Assembly (NCBI RefSeq): GCF_000801105.2 | Contig: NC_079512.1 | Coordinates: 25,995,848-26,059,847, forward strand | DNA length: 64,000 nucleotides | From: Raphanus sativus | Taxonomy: Eukaryota; Streptophyta; Magnoliopsida; Brassicales; Brassicaceae | Direction: 5' to 3' | Part shown: in pieces, positions 1-11,078 of the stretch | How positions within the stretch are numbered: position 1 is the stretch's first letter | Layout of the letters: every line of letters begins with the position of its first letter | Notes under the pieces: model-generated | What the model was told of the DNA's origin: nothing | The model's input: the letters and a program-made list of their open reading frames with translations, nothing else | Databases searched by the model: none | Made by a program: the position numbers and the translations under genes

Positions 1-971
1 TAAAGAGGCACTCCAGCTTCAACTTGACGTTCAGCGACATCTTCATGAACAACTAGAGGTGAGTTACAATATGTACATATATAACTTAGTTTCTTATTTT
101 TAACAAGTAAATTCATTCCAATGTTACAGTTTAAGTAGTAGTGTGTGGCATTGAGTGCTTATTCCAGTTCCTCCACTAAAGCATTCATGGAATTGATATA
201 GGGATGCACTCGCAGTTTTTTCATATCTATAACTAAAATAAAAACTCTAATTATCTTCATATCCTTCTCACATATTTTTTTAAAAAAGTGAAAACGTGTT
301 TTGTTTATAACTGTTGTGAAAACGTATTCTTCTCACATGTTTGTTTTTTTGTTTGATTTTTTTTTGTAGTCAAAACTTTTGTGTTTGTTTTAAATTAGTC
401 TAGTGTCTTTTTTTTTCCAATAACTTTTTTTTTGAAAAAAGATTAGTTGATATTTTAGTTTTAAAGTAAGAGACACTAGCTAATTTTTAAATATTTTATT
501 TTTAAATATAATTTTAAAAATCTAAAACATCTATCACTCAAATACGGGAAGAGCATTGTTCCATAAAATATTTTAATATTTAAGCTTGCAAGTTTGAATA
601 TCAAAACTTGTTTTAGAGAAATAATGAAGGCTTTCTAGTTTTGAGATTGTATATTTTTGATTTCATATATTTATATTATCATTCACCAACTAAACATACT
701 AATCTACAGAAATACTTTTGGTTATTGATCATATCTTGATTAGATTCAAAGAAACCTGCAACTGAGAATCGAAGAACAAGGGAAACAATTGAAAATAATG
801 ATAGAGCAGCAACAAAAAACAAAAGAGTGTCTTCTCAAATCACCAAACGCCGAAGCATCATTGTCTCTCTCAGCTTCCGATCACTCTCCTCCGCCTTTCT
901 CAATACAAGACGCCGAAGCACTGATGCTAACAACTTATGGAGACACTCAATTCCAATCAAAGATAAGCTGA
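1..971 (+). CDS. PHL5: MYB-CC transcription factor, 3' end only (PHL5-like)
   Basis: This is the C-terminal part of a G2-like MYB-CC factor of the PHR1/PHL group, which binds DNA and, in characterised members, controls phosphate-starvation genes. Two exons are seen: 1-58 and 744-971, joined by a 685-bp intron (GT at 59-60, AG at 742-743). Exon 1 ends with the MYB-CC signature LHEQLE; exon 2 continues the coiled coil (QRNLQLRIEEQGKQL) and ends at TGA 969-971. The tail is serine-rich and short. The MYB-like DNA-binding domain lies left of the window. Assignment to PHL5 (At5g06800) rests on the coiled coil plus the following mTERF gene, which has the same order in Arabidopsis. The family is sure; the exact orthologue is inferred. 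Confidence 0.85.
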
Positions 972-1416
972 ACAATGAGAGATTGACTAAATAAAAAAGG
1001 CCTAATTAAAGCATGTTATTAACACTATTCGAAGTGGTGTAAAGTTATAAGAGTCGCGTAAAGAGAATGTCCAGAGTGCTACACACACTAACACTTGGAA
1101 ACAGAATCAGGTACTTAAATGTGTGCAAGTGGTGTGTGATGGAGTATTAGTCATATATAGACTAATAGATGTGTGAGATTCTTAATTAAGTATTTGTTTT
1201 TAAAATATTCACATAAAGAGATAGCTTCTTAAATTAGTAACGCTACTTTTAACATTGTGCACCCCACATTTTATACTCTCACCTTTTAATATATTCTCCT
1301 TTGAATATTCAATTTCTTTTCATCTTAATTTTTTCTTTTTTCTCAAAGTAAACTTGATTGCTATCAAACACTGCATATTATGTTGAAAAAACTGATCATC
1401 GTCATGAGCTCATATT

Positions 1417-1593
1417 CAGGGGCGGATCTAGAGCATTATTAAGTATGGGGCACCTATTGTGAACAATGTTTAGTAAAGGATATATATGATTTTTTTGGTC
1501 AATATGTGGATAAAGTTTAGAAAGTTTTCTCAAGCAAAAATAAAAATGAGAGTGGACAGTGCAAAACCTCAACTACATGTGTGTCCGCTCCTG
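1417..1593. mobile_element. hAT-like MITE (177 bp)
   Basis: The ends are CAGGGGCGGA on the left and TCCGCTCCTG on the right, an inverted pair with one mismatch in ten. The flanking 8-mers CTCATATT (1409-1416) and TTCATAAT (1594-1601) agree at 6 of 8 positions, as expected for an old hAT target duplication. It has no coding capacity. Confidence 0.6.
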
Positions 1594-1703
1594 TTCATAA
1601 TAGCATATTGGCTTGATATATAAGAGCATCTCTAATGAAGGAATTCAGTTTAAGGAGTTCTAAATTTTACGGGAAACGTAATCTAAAATATCTGATATTT
1701 TAG

Positions 1704-2432
1704 TCTGACCTGGTCAGTTTTTGGAAAGAAAACCCTAGCCGTCAAGAGAGAGAAAAAAAGAGATTTTTCATAGTTTCAAGCCGATGATCGGAGGCTTTTT
1801 CAGCTCCGGCATCGGCTTGTTTAATTCGTTTTACATCTTTTTTTGGATCTGTTTTGTTTCCAGTCGCTGTTTTATTGCCAATTTATTTTGAATCTGGCGA
1901 GGTTTTTTATTGTTCTTTCGTATGCTTCTTCCAATTGGTTTGGAAAGACAAAACTTTCGGTTCAATTGAACTGTTTAGAAAAGTTAATTGACAAATCTAC
2001 TGCGGATGGTAGCGACGGGTTTTACCGGCTTCAATCGTTGATGGTTCTTCATTCGATGGTGATGGAGTTCTTGCTGCAAACTATGGTTACTTCGAAAGGC
2101 AGCATGAAGTTCTATGGAACGGTAATTTCTTTGATTCTGATAATAGAGCAAAATAGAGAGTTGTCTTATCTCAATGGCTCCTACTGGAGTAATAAAAAGA
2201 GAATGACAATCGTTTTCAACTCACTCTGAAGCGTGGTGCTTTTGGATTAATATGAAGGTTATCTCCTTTGAGGTTCGTCTATTCCGGAAGCAAATATGAA
2301 CCTTTTATATGAAAAATCTTTAGTCATCCATACGCAAAATAGATGTGTTAGTTTATTTTGGATCCCTACTGGTGTATCCTTTTTTATGTTGTTTACTGGT
2401 TCTCATTGTTTAAAACTTTTTGGAAAAAAAAA
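1704..2432 (+). mobile_element. Non-autonomous poly(A) retroposon, about 0.73 kb
   Basis: The segment ends in an A-run at about 2423-2432 and is flanked by GATATTTTAG (1694-1703) and GATACTTTAG (2433-2442), a 10-bp direct repeat with one mismatch. This is the structure of a non-LTR retroposon inserted on the + strand. The start looks like a 5' leader (AACCCTAGCCGTC near 1731). The only long reading frame, 1843-2229, matches no family I know and is not called as a gene. It may be Sadhu-like or a captured transcript; the class is inferred from structure. Confidence 0.45.
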
Positions 2433-2553
2433 GATACTTTAGATTATATTTCTCGTAAAACTTAGAATTCCGCAATTACATTACATATATATATATATAT
2501 GTGCAATTTTTTTGAATTCCAAAACTAAAATTTTTCTAGGCAGTTCATTCTTA

Positions 2554-2667
2554 GAGCATCAATATTGCAAGTTCTTTATGGTTTGGTCTTTAGTATATAA
2601 TATATACATATATGTGTACTAAGGACCAAACCATAAGGATCTAAGGATCTTGTCATTGAAAAAGCTC
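2554..2667. repeat. Foldback element or hairpin
   Basis: Arms 2576-2595 and 2617-2636 are 20-bp inverted copies with one mismatch around a 21-base TA-rich loop. Weaker pairing extends outward to GAGC at 2554 and GCTC at 2667. It is probably a small MITE. The interval 2668-3096 has AT-rich sequence and no gene. Confidence 0.5.
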
Positions 2668-3105
2668 CACACTCAAATTAAAGAGATTGTATACTATTTT
2701 GTGATTAAAAACTCTTATTTTTGTCTAAAGGCCCTGAAATATGAACTTTAAGCGCCTAAACCAAACAGATGATCAGTTCATTAGCAAATCATTCTGAGCC
2801 CGTCAAGAAAGAAAGCCTAACAGAATCCAGAAGAACTGAGTTAATACTAAATTTATTTGTTGACAAATTAAACAAACCAAAAAAAATTATATTGGAGATC
2901 TTTATTTCTAATTTGAAAATACTCCCAAATTTGGTAAAATACAACGAGAACTCAAGTCACTGGTAAAAGTCAAATGAAAAAATCAAATATTGAATTAAAA
3001 TATATCTCAAAAATGAATTTGGAATATGATTATACACCTCTCTATCTCTTTTTGTCTTTTGGCTGTAAGTTAACTCAGAATAAATACTAACAAATATTAT
3101 TATTA

Positions 3106-4270
3106 GGGTGAATTTGTGTAATAGCCAAATTAAAAAAAAAAATTAAGAATATGGCTATGATGTTGACATTATTAGATCTCCTAGCTTTTTCACCATTTTC
3201 TTCCGGTTTTGTCCATTTGTAAAGCAAGTTGACGGTAAGATTATTGTTGTGGCGTTTATGATATCAACGTGTTGACTATAATGTCATTTTATAAATAGAA
3301 TAGAACATGCTATAAATGACATAGTTCACATTAATGAAAATTATTTAAATATATTATACTATATATGTTTACAATTAACAAATAGCATAAACATAACTTT
3401 TTTGACAGATAATTCAGCAATATATTACATGATTACTAACCTCTAAAAGAAAATATAAATCCTTAACCCAAATATCAACATATGCAAATAGAATAGTAAC
3501 AAACGAAAGTATGTCAAAATTTAAACGTTCTATTACATAACACCAAAATAGTATAGAACACCAACTTCATCTCAACCTCTAAAATCTAGATACTAAACCT
3601 TATCTCAATTCCACCCAAACTCTTAAACCCTAAACCTTAGATCCTAACCATATCCCTTCACCTTATAAATATTAAACCCTAAATTCTAATTACTAAACCT
3701 AATCCAAATCTAAACCCTAATCCAAATGTAAATATTAATCTAAATGTAAATCCTAAATTCAAATATCAAAATATATTTCTAAATAATATAGAACACTAAA
3801 CCCTAAATTCTAACTAGTAAACCCTAAACATAAATATAAACATTAACTCAAATATAAACTTTAGACCCAAATATAATGGAACAATAATAAATAACATATT
3901 AAAAATGGTGAAACTTTGAAATGTTTATTCCTCACCTTATAAATACTAAACCCTAAATTTTAATCACTAAACCCTAATTCAAATGTAAACCCTAAACCTA
4001 AATATTAAAATATATTTTTAAATAAAGTAGAACACTTTTTATTAACATACAAATAGAATAGAACAAAATAAAATAGTATAGGAATATGTGGTGAGAATGG
4101 AAGAAAATGAGTGGTAACCGGTAATCGAAAAAGAAGAAGGTCACCTAAATTTTTATTAACTGGATGATAAGGGTAATATAGTATATATTATAAGAATAAT
4201 AGATGTACTTTTTTTTTTTGGTTAAATGCTAAATTATGATTTATTTTGTAGCCATCTCACCTAATTTCCC
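3106..4270. mobile_element. Mutator-type non-autonomous element with telomere-like core
   Basis: The ends are GGGTGAATTTGTGTAATAGC on the left and the related inverted GGGAAATTAGGTGAGATGGC on the right. Each is flanked by the 9-bp repeat TTATTATTA (3097-3105 and 4271-4279). A 9-bp target duplication is the mark of Mutator-like elements. The core at about 3570-4000 is rich in degenerate CCCTAAA units, and no transposase is encoded. The TSD is low in complexity, so the exact ends carry some doubt. Confidence 0.55.
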
Positions 4271-4494
4271 TTATTATTAGACCCTTCAAATCATTTACTT
4301 GCAGCCTTAATTCCTAAATTAATTGATTTAAGGATTTAGACCGGAAAAATATGATTCGAAAGTCTAATAAGGTTTCGGTTCGGTTTACAACAAGTCGTTT
4401 GGACTTAAAAGAGAGATTGGCGATTAACTCTTTGTCTCTGTGTTCATCCAAACGAGACAAGTGATGAAGAAGCAGTCACAGAGGTAGAGAAACA

Positions 4495-6216
4495 ATGTCT
4501 CTCACACGAAACCCCAGAAGATCACTCACCTCTCTACTCAACCGGGTCTCCCCTAAAGTCCCCACCTTTAAACCCCAACCCTCCGCAATAAACCCTAGAA
4601 GATCCCTCGCCACCACCGCCGCCGTCATCTCGAAACTCCCCAGAAACGAGGTCCGAAGAATGGCGCAAGCCGCCATGTTCGACTACTTCTACAACAACAG
4701 AGGCCTACAGTTCCTAATCGCCGAGAGCATGAGCCGAAACGCCCCTCTCTTCAACGACACCCTTCTCCAGAAGCTACACGATGTTTCCGCTGCTTCTTCC
4801 GGCGATGACGTGATCAGATCCATCACCAGGTTCCTTCTGTACCACCCCGTGAACGAGTTCGAGCCCTTCTTCGAGAGCTTAGGTTTAAAACCGTCCGAGT
4901 TCAGCCCTCTGGTGCCTTGTGATAAGATGTTTCTGAACGAAGACGCGTTCTTGTTGGAGAACTACCACGTGTTCTGGAACTATGGGGTGGGTAGGGAGAA
5001 GATGGGGAAGATCTTTAAGGAAGCTAGGGAGGTGTTTGGGTACGAGAGTGGGGTTTTGGTTTCAAAGATTGAGGCTTTTGAGTGTTTGGGGTTTAGTAAG
5101 GTGTTTGTGTCTAAGCTTATCGTTTGCACCCCGAGGATACTGATTGGGGATGTGAGTGTTGAGCTGGTTGTTAGGGTGGTGGAGAGGCTGAGAGGTATGG
5201 GGTTTGGTTTGGATTGGGTGGGGGAGAATTTATCTGAGGAAGGTTCTTATGACTGGAGATGTGTTAATAGGTGTTTAAACTTTCTTGGAGATCTCTGTGG
5301 GGGGGACGAGAGTGAGGTGGTTGAGTTGATCAGGAACCGGCCGGGGCTTGTTTTCGAGGAGTCAGGGGAGTGGACGATGATGTTAACCGGGTTTCAGACA
5401 AAGCTGGGGTTGTCTAGGAGGGAGTTAGCTCCGTTTTTTCTGAAACTTCCACAGAGTCAGGAGCTAGGGAAGTGTGTTTCGAATTTAAGACATTGTTTCT
5501 TGTTTTTGAGAGGTATCAAGATGGAGGCTTACGAGATCGGTGAGGTGTTCCGTGGCCACTCTCACTGGCTTGGTGTGTCTCGTTTGAAGCACACCAGCAC
5601 CTTTCTCAACGCTCTGAAAGGCGGGAAGAAGCGGCTTTGTCAAGTCATCCAAGAGAATCCAGAGGAGATGAAGAAATGGACTATGGGGTTAAGAGTCCAG
5701 CCTCTGCCGGGGACCGGAGTGGTGGACGTGGTCGGTTCCAAAGCGATGAAGGCTCGGTTTTTGCTGGAGCTCGGGTACGAGGAGGACTCGGAGGAGATGG
5801 AGAAAGCGCTCAGGTGTTTCCGCGGCAGAGGGTCTGAGCTCAGGGAGAGGTTTGATTTTCTTTTGAGTTTGGGTTTGAGCGAGAGAGAGGCTAAAGATAT
5901 GGTGAGAGCGTCTCCTGATGTGCTCACGCAGGCGAGTGGTGTGTTGGAAGCAAAGGTTAACTACCTTGTAAACGAGTTAGGTTATCCTCTTTCTACTTTG
6001 GTGGCTTTCCCTTCGTGTCTTAAGTATACGCTTGAGAGGATGAAGCTTAGGTTTGCGATGTTCTATTGGTTACAAGAGCGTGGGAAGGCAGACGCGAAGC
6101 TTGCGATAAGTACTATACTTGTGTACTCTGACAAGTCCTTTGTGACGAGGTTTGTAAACCGTCACCCTGATGGTCCTAAACATTTTGAGGAATTGAAGAA
6201 AAATGCTACTTTGTGA
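4495..6216 (+). CDS. mTERF family protein (At5g06810-like)
   Basis: A single-exon gene of 573 aa. mTERF proteins are organellar nucleic-acid-binding proteins that act in transcription, splicing or RNA stability of mitochondria or chloroplasts. The N-terminus is rich in Arg, Ser and Thr and poor in acidic residues (residues 1-45), as expected for an organelle-targeting peptide. The rest is a run of about 30-residue helical mTERF repeats with the usual L/V-x-x-x-P pattern (for example RNRPGLVF, VRASPDVL and FPSCLKY). The start at 4495 gives the full transit-type leader, and no upstream in-frame ATG is favoured. It follows PHL5 as in Arabidopsis. The copy is intact, with GC-rich codons at the 5' end. 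Mitochondrion versus chloroplast cannot be settled here. Confidence 0.9.
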   Translation: MSLTRNPRRSLTSLLNRVSPKVPTFKPQPSAINPRRSLATTAAVISKLPRNEVRRMAQAAMFDYFYNNRGLQFLIAESMSRNAPLFNDTLLQKLHDVSAASSGDDVIRSITRFLLYHPVNEFEPFFESLGLKPSEFSPLVPCDKMFLNEDAFLLENYHVFWNYGVGREKMGKIFKEAREVFGYESGVLVSKIEAFECLGFSKVFVSKLIVCTPRILIGDVSVELVVRVVERLRGMGFGLDWVGENLSEEGSYDWRCVNRCLNFLGDLCGGDESEVVELIRNRPGLVFEESGEWTMMLTGFQTKLGLSRRELAPFFLKLPQSQELGKCVSNLRHCFLFLRGIKMEAYEIGEVFRGHSHWLGVSRLKHTSTFLNALKGGKKRLCQVIQENPEEMKKWTMGLRVQPLPGTGVVDVVGSKAMKARFLLELGYEEDSEEMEKALRCFRGRGSELRERFDFLLSLGLSEREAKDMVRASPDVLTQASGVLEAKVNYLVNELGYPLSTLVAFPSCLKYTLERMKLRFAMFYWLQERGKADAKLAISTILVYSDKSFVTRFVNRHPDGPKHFEELKKNATL

Positions 6217-6565
6217 GTATATAGAAGAAGAAAGTTTATCAAGATGTGGTTTCTAACCTTTTGATGAATGACAAGTTTTGTAGAGCAGTAACTTCAAATC
6301 TCTCTTTACTCTGTGTTTTCCCCCATGAGCAGATATGCTATGTGTGTTTACACAAGTTTTCAATAGCAATTTTGGATAGAATTATAATTGTTAATAGGAC
6401 TGAAAAAAAAGGCTGGAACCAAATCTAAACTGAAACCAAACCAAACATGTACCTGAATATATCTCTATAATTAGTCAACCCTCAACACATTTAGCTAGAG
6501 GGTTTCACATGAGCTTGTTCTCAGGTATAGCATCAATGTCCAAGGAAAATCCAAAAGATGCTTAA

Positions 6566-6697
6566 CTAAACAGAAACACCAGCGTTAAACAAAGTAGTGA
6601 TCTCTCCTCTTATATTCAAGGGTCTGCCGTCAAAGATGGAAAAGAGACTTGTCTCACATAGATCCTTCAGTTCTCTTGTTTTCACAAGAGCAGCTTC
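6566..6697 (-). pseudogene. Relic of the last exon of CDK5RAP3/C53
   Basis: On the minus strand an acceptor (TTGATTGCAG) at 6698 onward is followed by 43 codons and TAG (6566-6568). The peptide contains [10 protein letters not shown] and [11 protein letters not shown], resembling the C-terminus of CDK5RAP3, the UFM1-ligase partner and ER-phagy receptor C53 (At5g06830 in Arabidopsis). No other exon of that gene of about 500 aa is seen in 6698-6935 or beyond. The position between the mTERF and PGIP-like genes matches Arabidopsis order. I read it as a shard left after gene loss. The identification relies on a short stretch. Confidence 0.6.
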
Positions 6698-6935
6698 CTG
6701 CAATCAATAAACATAATTTGCTCAATTTTCGTGAGAGTGAAGAAGGAAAAATAAAGAGTTTTCTTTCTCTAAAGGAGAAGAGAGAGGACGCAGTTGATAT
6801 AAAGACATGGACATTTCTGATTTAGGTATAATGGTTGGATTTTGTTTTGGAAAATATAAAGAGAATATTCAAACTAATTTGCAAACTACAAATAATAATT
6901 CTTAGTACATTTTCAAAATGTGTTTGATCGATTGG

Positions 6936-8050
6936 CTAGCAACGCTTGAGCGGCGCACCGCATAGACAGAGGTTGTTGGAGAACTCATAAACCTCAAAAT
7001 TCTGGAGCAGACCTCCCTGTGGGATGGACCCACAGAGACGGTTGAAACTTAGGTTAAAATGGGTAAGTTGGAGCTTGGTCAGTTCCAAAGGAAGCTCTCC
7101 GAAAACACGGTTATGGCTAAGGTCCAATGACACCAAGCTCTTGGCGAACTTCACTTTTGAGAGATCGAAGTGGAAGTTGTTTCTAGACAAGTCCAGTCTC
7201 ACGGTTGTTTTGTTATGTCCAAAGAACATGGAAGCATCCCCACTAAAATTGTTTCCTGATAAACTCACGGTGTTGAAATCGGTTTTGGATAACGACTTTG
7301 GTATTTCTCCTACATTGCAATCAAACCAACATAATCTATTTATGTATATCATTTATTCTACCTAGCAACATAGGGAAACAATGTTACGCAATAACTTGAG
7401 TGACAAGTTGTACAACATAAAGATAGGCTATTACTTGAGTGGCAAGTTTTACCTGAGAGGTGATTATTACCCAAATAGAGTTTTGGGAACTTTCCAAGAA
7501 AGGAACCGAAAGATTCCGGTATAGAACCGGTTAACTTGTTATGACTGAGCTGTATGGTCTCAAGTTTAGGCATCTGAGAAATCGAACCGGGTATTGAACC
7601 GTTGAACCGGTTAAAAGAGAGGTCCAAGAAAGTAACGTTCTGAAGCTCGCTGATGTATTTCGGGACTGGACCAGAGAGTTGGGTTATCCTAAACCGAAGG
7701 TAGACTAGATTCTTGAGCTTGGTGATAGAGCGTGGAATGGTGCCTCTGAGTTGAGAGAGGCTGCTCCAGTCTAGGATAACGAGGTCTGTGAGGTCTCCGA
7801 TCTCCTCGGCTATCTGACCAACGACGTCTCCGGCAGCTATAGTGAGGCCGGTGATGCGTCGGTGGGTGCAAACGACACCGGTCCAGTTGGTGCAGCAGTT
7901 GGTTTGAGGGTCCCAAGAATTGAGGATTTGAGGGTTGTTTAATGATTTCTTGATCTTGAGGAGAGTAGTTTTGTCATTTGAGTTACAGCTTTTAGAGCAT
8001 GGGAACAAGATGAAGAAGAAGAAGAGCAGAGAGAGGTCAAGAAGCTTCAT
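6936..8050 (-). CDS. PGIP/FLOR1-like secreted LRR protein
   Basis: Two exons, 7453-8050 and 6936-7309, with a 143-bp intron, encode about 323 aa, close to the usual 330 aa of polygalacturonase-inhibiting proteins. Residues 1-21 form a hydrophobic signal peptide. A Cys-bounded N-cap follows (CNSNDKTTLL ... TNCCTNWTGVVC), then about ten extracellular LRRs of the xxLxLxxNxLxGxIP type and a Cys-rich C-cap (NLCLCGAPLKRC). Several N-glycosylation sites (NWT, NVT, NGS, NKT) fit an apoplastic protein. The N-cap resembles FLOR1 more than classical PGIP1/PGIP2, which have a CCSWYCLEC pattern, so polygalacturonase inhibition is not certain. Arabidopsis has PGIP1/2 (At5g06860/70) at this place. The reading frame across the splice is intact. 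Confidence 0.82.
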
Positions 8051-8573
8051 TGGATCTTAACTTGCCTTTAAAGTTTCTCTTCTTTTGGAATATTTATGTT
8101 CTATTGAGTGGATAGTCAAAGTGAGTGGATGATCCATACAAAATGGTCCCTTTTGACCATTCACATGCTTTGTATGTTACAACCGATTTTAAAGTGCTGT
8201 AAAATGTTCTTATTTTACACTTGACCTTGATAATTTATTGGGTATTACTTAAATAGCAATAAATCAAATTTTTATTCAAAATAGAAGACAAGAAAAAAAT
8301 CATCTAAATAGCACTTAGTAAAGAATATAGTGATTAGAGTTTAGTATTTAAATGGTGAAACTAGGGTTAAAATTTAGGATGTAGGATCATTTAATATTCT
8401 TATTGATTAATAAATGATATTTTGAGGATTCTTCTGTATTTTGTGACAAAAATTAAAAAAAAAATGCTATTTATGAGATTTGCATAATTTATTCTTGAAA
8501 TGGGTAAAATGTTTTATATACAAGTAGTTCAACGTCTCTTGCTGTAGTTCCCTTTCTTCTTCTAAACCATTAG
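8051..8573. other. Intergenic, AT-rich
   Basis: Holds the upstream region of the PGIP-like gene and the 3' flank of CYP93D1, both on the minus strand. I see no gene, repeat structure or RNA. Confidence 0.6.
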
Positions 8574-10162
8574 CTAGAAGCTAACCTTTGGTTCAAGTGA
8601 GAACAACAATTTTATAGTCTCCTTGGCAACAGGAACACACACCAAAGGTGTGGCTCTAGGCAAAGATGATCCACTCCCTTCATTCATCTCCACACTTCCC
8701 TTCATTTTCAACTCAAAGCACTGTATCACCGCAGCTAAAACAATTGGAACAAATCTAAACACCATCTTCTCTCCAGGACAACTTCTTCTCCCAGCTCCAA
8801 AAGACACCATCTTCTCACTCATTATCTTCCATTCACTTCCTTCAAACCTCTCAGGTCTAAACTCCAATGGATCTTCCCACTGATTTGTATCTCTTCCTAT
8901 AGCCCAAACGTTAACCATCACTCTTGTTTTTGCTGGGATTCTGTATCCAGCAACTGCACATTCTTCATTTGATTCTCTCACGAATATCGGTCCTCCAGGA
9001 TGTAGCCTCAATGTCTCCTTCACAACTGCTTGTATGTAACTGAGATTGCACAAATCAGATTCTTGTACTAGTCTCTTGTTTCCCACCACTTGTTCTATCT
9101 CTTGTTGGGCTTTCTTCATGATCTCTGGATGGTTAATCAGCTCTGATAAAGCCCATTCTACTGTGATGGCAGATGTATCTGTTCCACCTCCATATATGTT
9201 CTGCACAACAATGATTTTAGACTGATGTAATATGAATGTTATGTGTTGGGCTTAAGAAGACATGTTACCATGATGAAGCCCTTAATGTTTTCTCTTGTCA
9301 ATTTAATCTCTGAGTTTTTGTCTTCATATATGTCAAGCAGAATGTCTAGCATGCTCCGTACTCCTCCTGCATCCTTGTGTTTCCTAGACTCATGCTCTTC
9401 AATGATTCTCTCAATGATCACATCATATTTGTCTCGAGCATTCTTGAGCCTCTTCTTGATTCCTTGCAGGTCAAGTCTCCTCAAGAACCAAAACGTTTCA
9501 GAAACATTGAAGAAACCTGCTAGCTCATTCAACTCCACCACCATTTTGATAACTTCCTCTCTTCTCCCACTATCTGATCTCATTTCTCTGAACATCATTC
9601 TCGTTATGATGCTGCTTGTCAACTCCTTAAGCTGTTCACCGAGATCAACACTCTCTTCTGCTTCTGCTTTCTTCATAACGCGCACCAGAAGCTTCCTCAG
9701 CTCCTCTGTTCTTACATTGACAAAGCTATCTAACGCCCTGCTGCTGAATAGCTCCATCATACAGATCCTCTTCATGAATTTCCAGTGAATCCCATAAGGA
9801 GCTGAAAAGAAATCAGCTGAGCCATAAGTAAGGTAGTCAACGTTTTGCATAGTGGGACGGTTCAGGAAATTGAGCTCGTTGGATTTGAGAATCTCATTAG
9901 CCATCTCTGTCGATGAGACAATAACATTAGGGATGGAGCCAATGAAGAGATACATCAAGGGTCCATAACGGATGGAGAGCTTTTGAAGTGCTTGGTGAGC
10001 TATGGGACCAAGAAGGTGAATGTGACCGATGATTGGTAAAGCTGTAGGACTTGGTGGAAGAGGTAGTTTGTTGCAGAATCTGTATGTGTTTATGACTTGG
10101 ATCAAGACTGTGATTCCAAGGCATAGAAGGATGGTTGCAACGAAGTATTGTGTATCCATCAT
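8574..10162 (-). CDS. CYP93D1: Cytochrome P450 CYP93D1
   Basis: Two exons, 9269-10162 (298 codons) and 8574-9200, with a 68-bp phase-0 intron, encode 506 aa, full length for an A-type plant P450. Visible landmarks are an N-terminal membrane anchor (residues 5-22), the proline-rich hinge LPLPPSP, the I-helix oxygen motif GGGTDTS (about 302-308), ETLR of the K-helix, the PERF region FRPERFEG, and the haem loop [10 protein letters not shown] with ligand Cys about residue 439. The protein closely resembles Arabidopsis CYP93D1 (At5g06900), which sits next to CYP712A2 there too. It is an ER-bound mono-oxygenase using NADPH-P450 reductase. The CYP93 family includes flavone and isoflavone enzymes of legumes, but no substrate is known to me for the D subfamily. 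No defect is seen. Confidence 0.93.
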
Positions 10163-11078
10163 TCTCGTTTGTGTATGTGTATGAGAACGGGATTAAGATG
10201 GTTTTATAGGGGTGCTAAGTCATGAGTCATTATGGTATCAAATGTTAAAGCTAATCTCAAGATTCTTTCTATTCTCTTTTGTCTTTGTTCTGTATTTGTC
10301 TCTTTTGTGAGGGTATAATCTTTCTTTTCTTATTCTGTTTTCTTCTTTAAGTTATGTACTAATGGATTATAATTTTATAAAGAAATTATTCTTTTAAGAA
10401 TGTACTTGATGGTTGTTAAGCTTTCATTATCTGTTGATAAAAAAAATGTTTATACTTTCTTTGTCTATTGACTGTAGTTACTAGTTAGATTAAAATAAAA
10501 ATGTTTTCATTATCTGTTAATTATAATTAGGTTAGTATCTTAGATAAGTAGTTACAGATTGCAAAAGCTATATCTGATGGAAGTAGGAAGGTATACAAGT
10601 GAAGTTTATGAAAACAGAGAACAACTAGTACATGTAGAAACAGAGCAAAATAATTACATGTATGTGACATGTAATAGATAGATGTTTGTAATAAGCAGTG
10701 ACTTATGTTTGTTTTGGACTGTCAGCTAATTATTTTCTCTTTTTTTTTGTCTTTTGTTTTGTTTCTGTCACTTATGTGAAAGTATAATCTCTGTTTTTGA
10801 TTCTGTTTCAATGGCTATTTACGTCATGTTAACTCATACTTAGGTGATTTTTCAGGTGTACTTAGATTTGTCATAAACGTGGCTAATCACTAAGTGGAAA
10901 AGTTACAGCTCATGAAAAAGTAATAGAAAATAATATTTAGTTTATAGTAATGTTTATTATTACAAGATTGGAAGTGGAACAGTTCTTTTCATCAGAAGTC
11001 TGACGCTTATGAAAACAGAGTACAAACAGAGCAATATATGTTTCTGACTTCTTGAGAATGTTTCTATGATTGAGTTAC
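10163..11078. other. CYP93D1 promoter region with a diverged internal duplication
   Basis: A TATA-like element (TATAAAA on the minus strand, 10202-10208) lies about 40 bases before the CYP93D1 start. The T-rich stretch near 10265-10340 resembles that near 10735-10815 (both hold GTATAATCT), and GAAAACAGAG recurs near 10609 and 11011, suggesting an old tandem duplication of about 0.4-0.5 kb. No gene is seen. Confidence 0.45.

Noticed and set aside
1843..2229. 128-codon open frame as a host gene
   Set aside because: Lies inside a segment with A-tail and target duplications, has no known domain and no splice context.
5640..5927. Antisense and shifted frames within the mTERF gene
   Set aside because: Shadows of the GC-rich coding strand; the sense frame is a complete mTERF protein.
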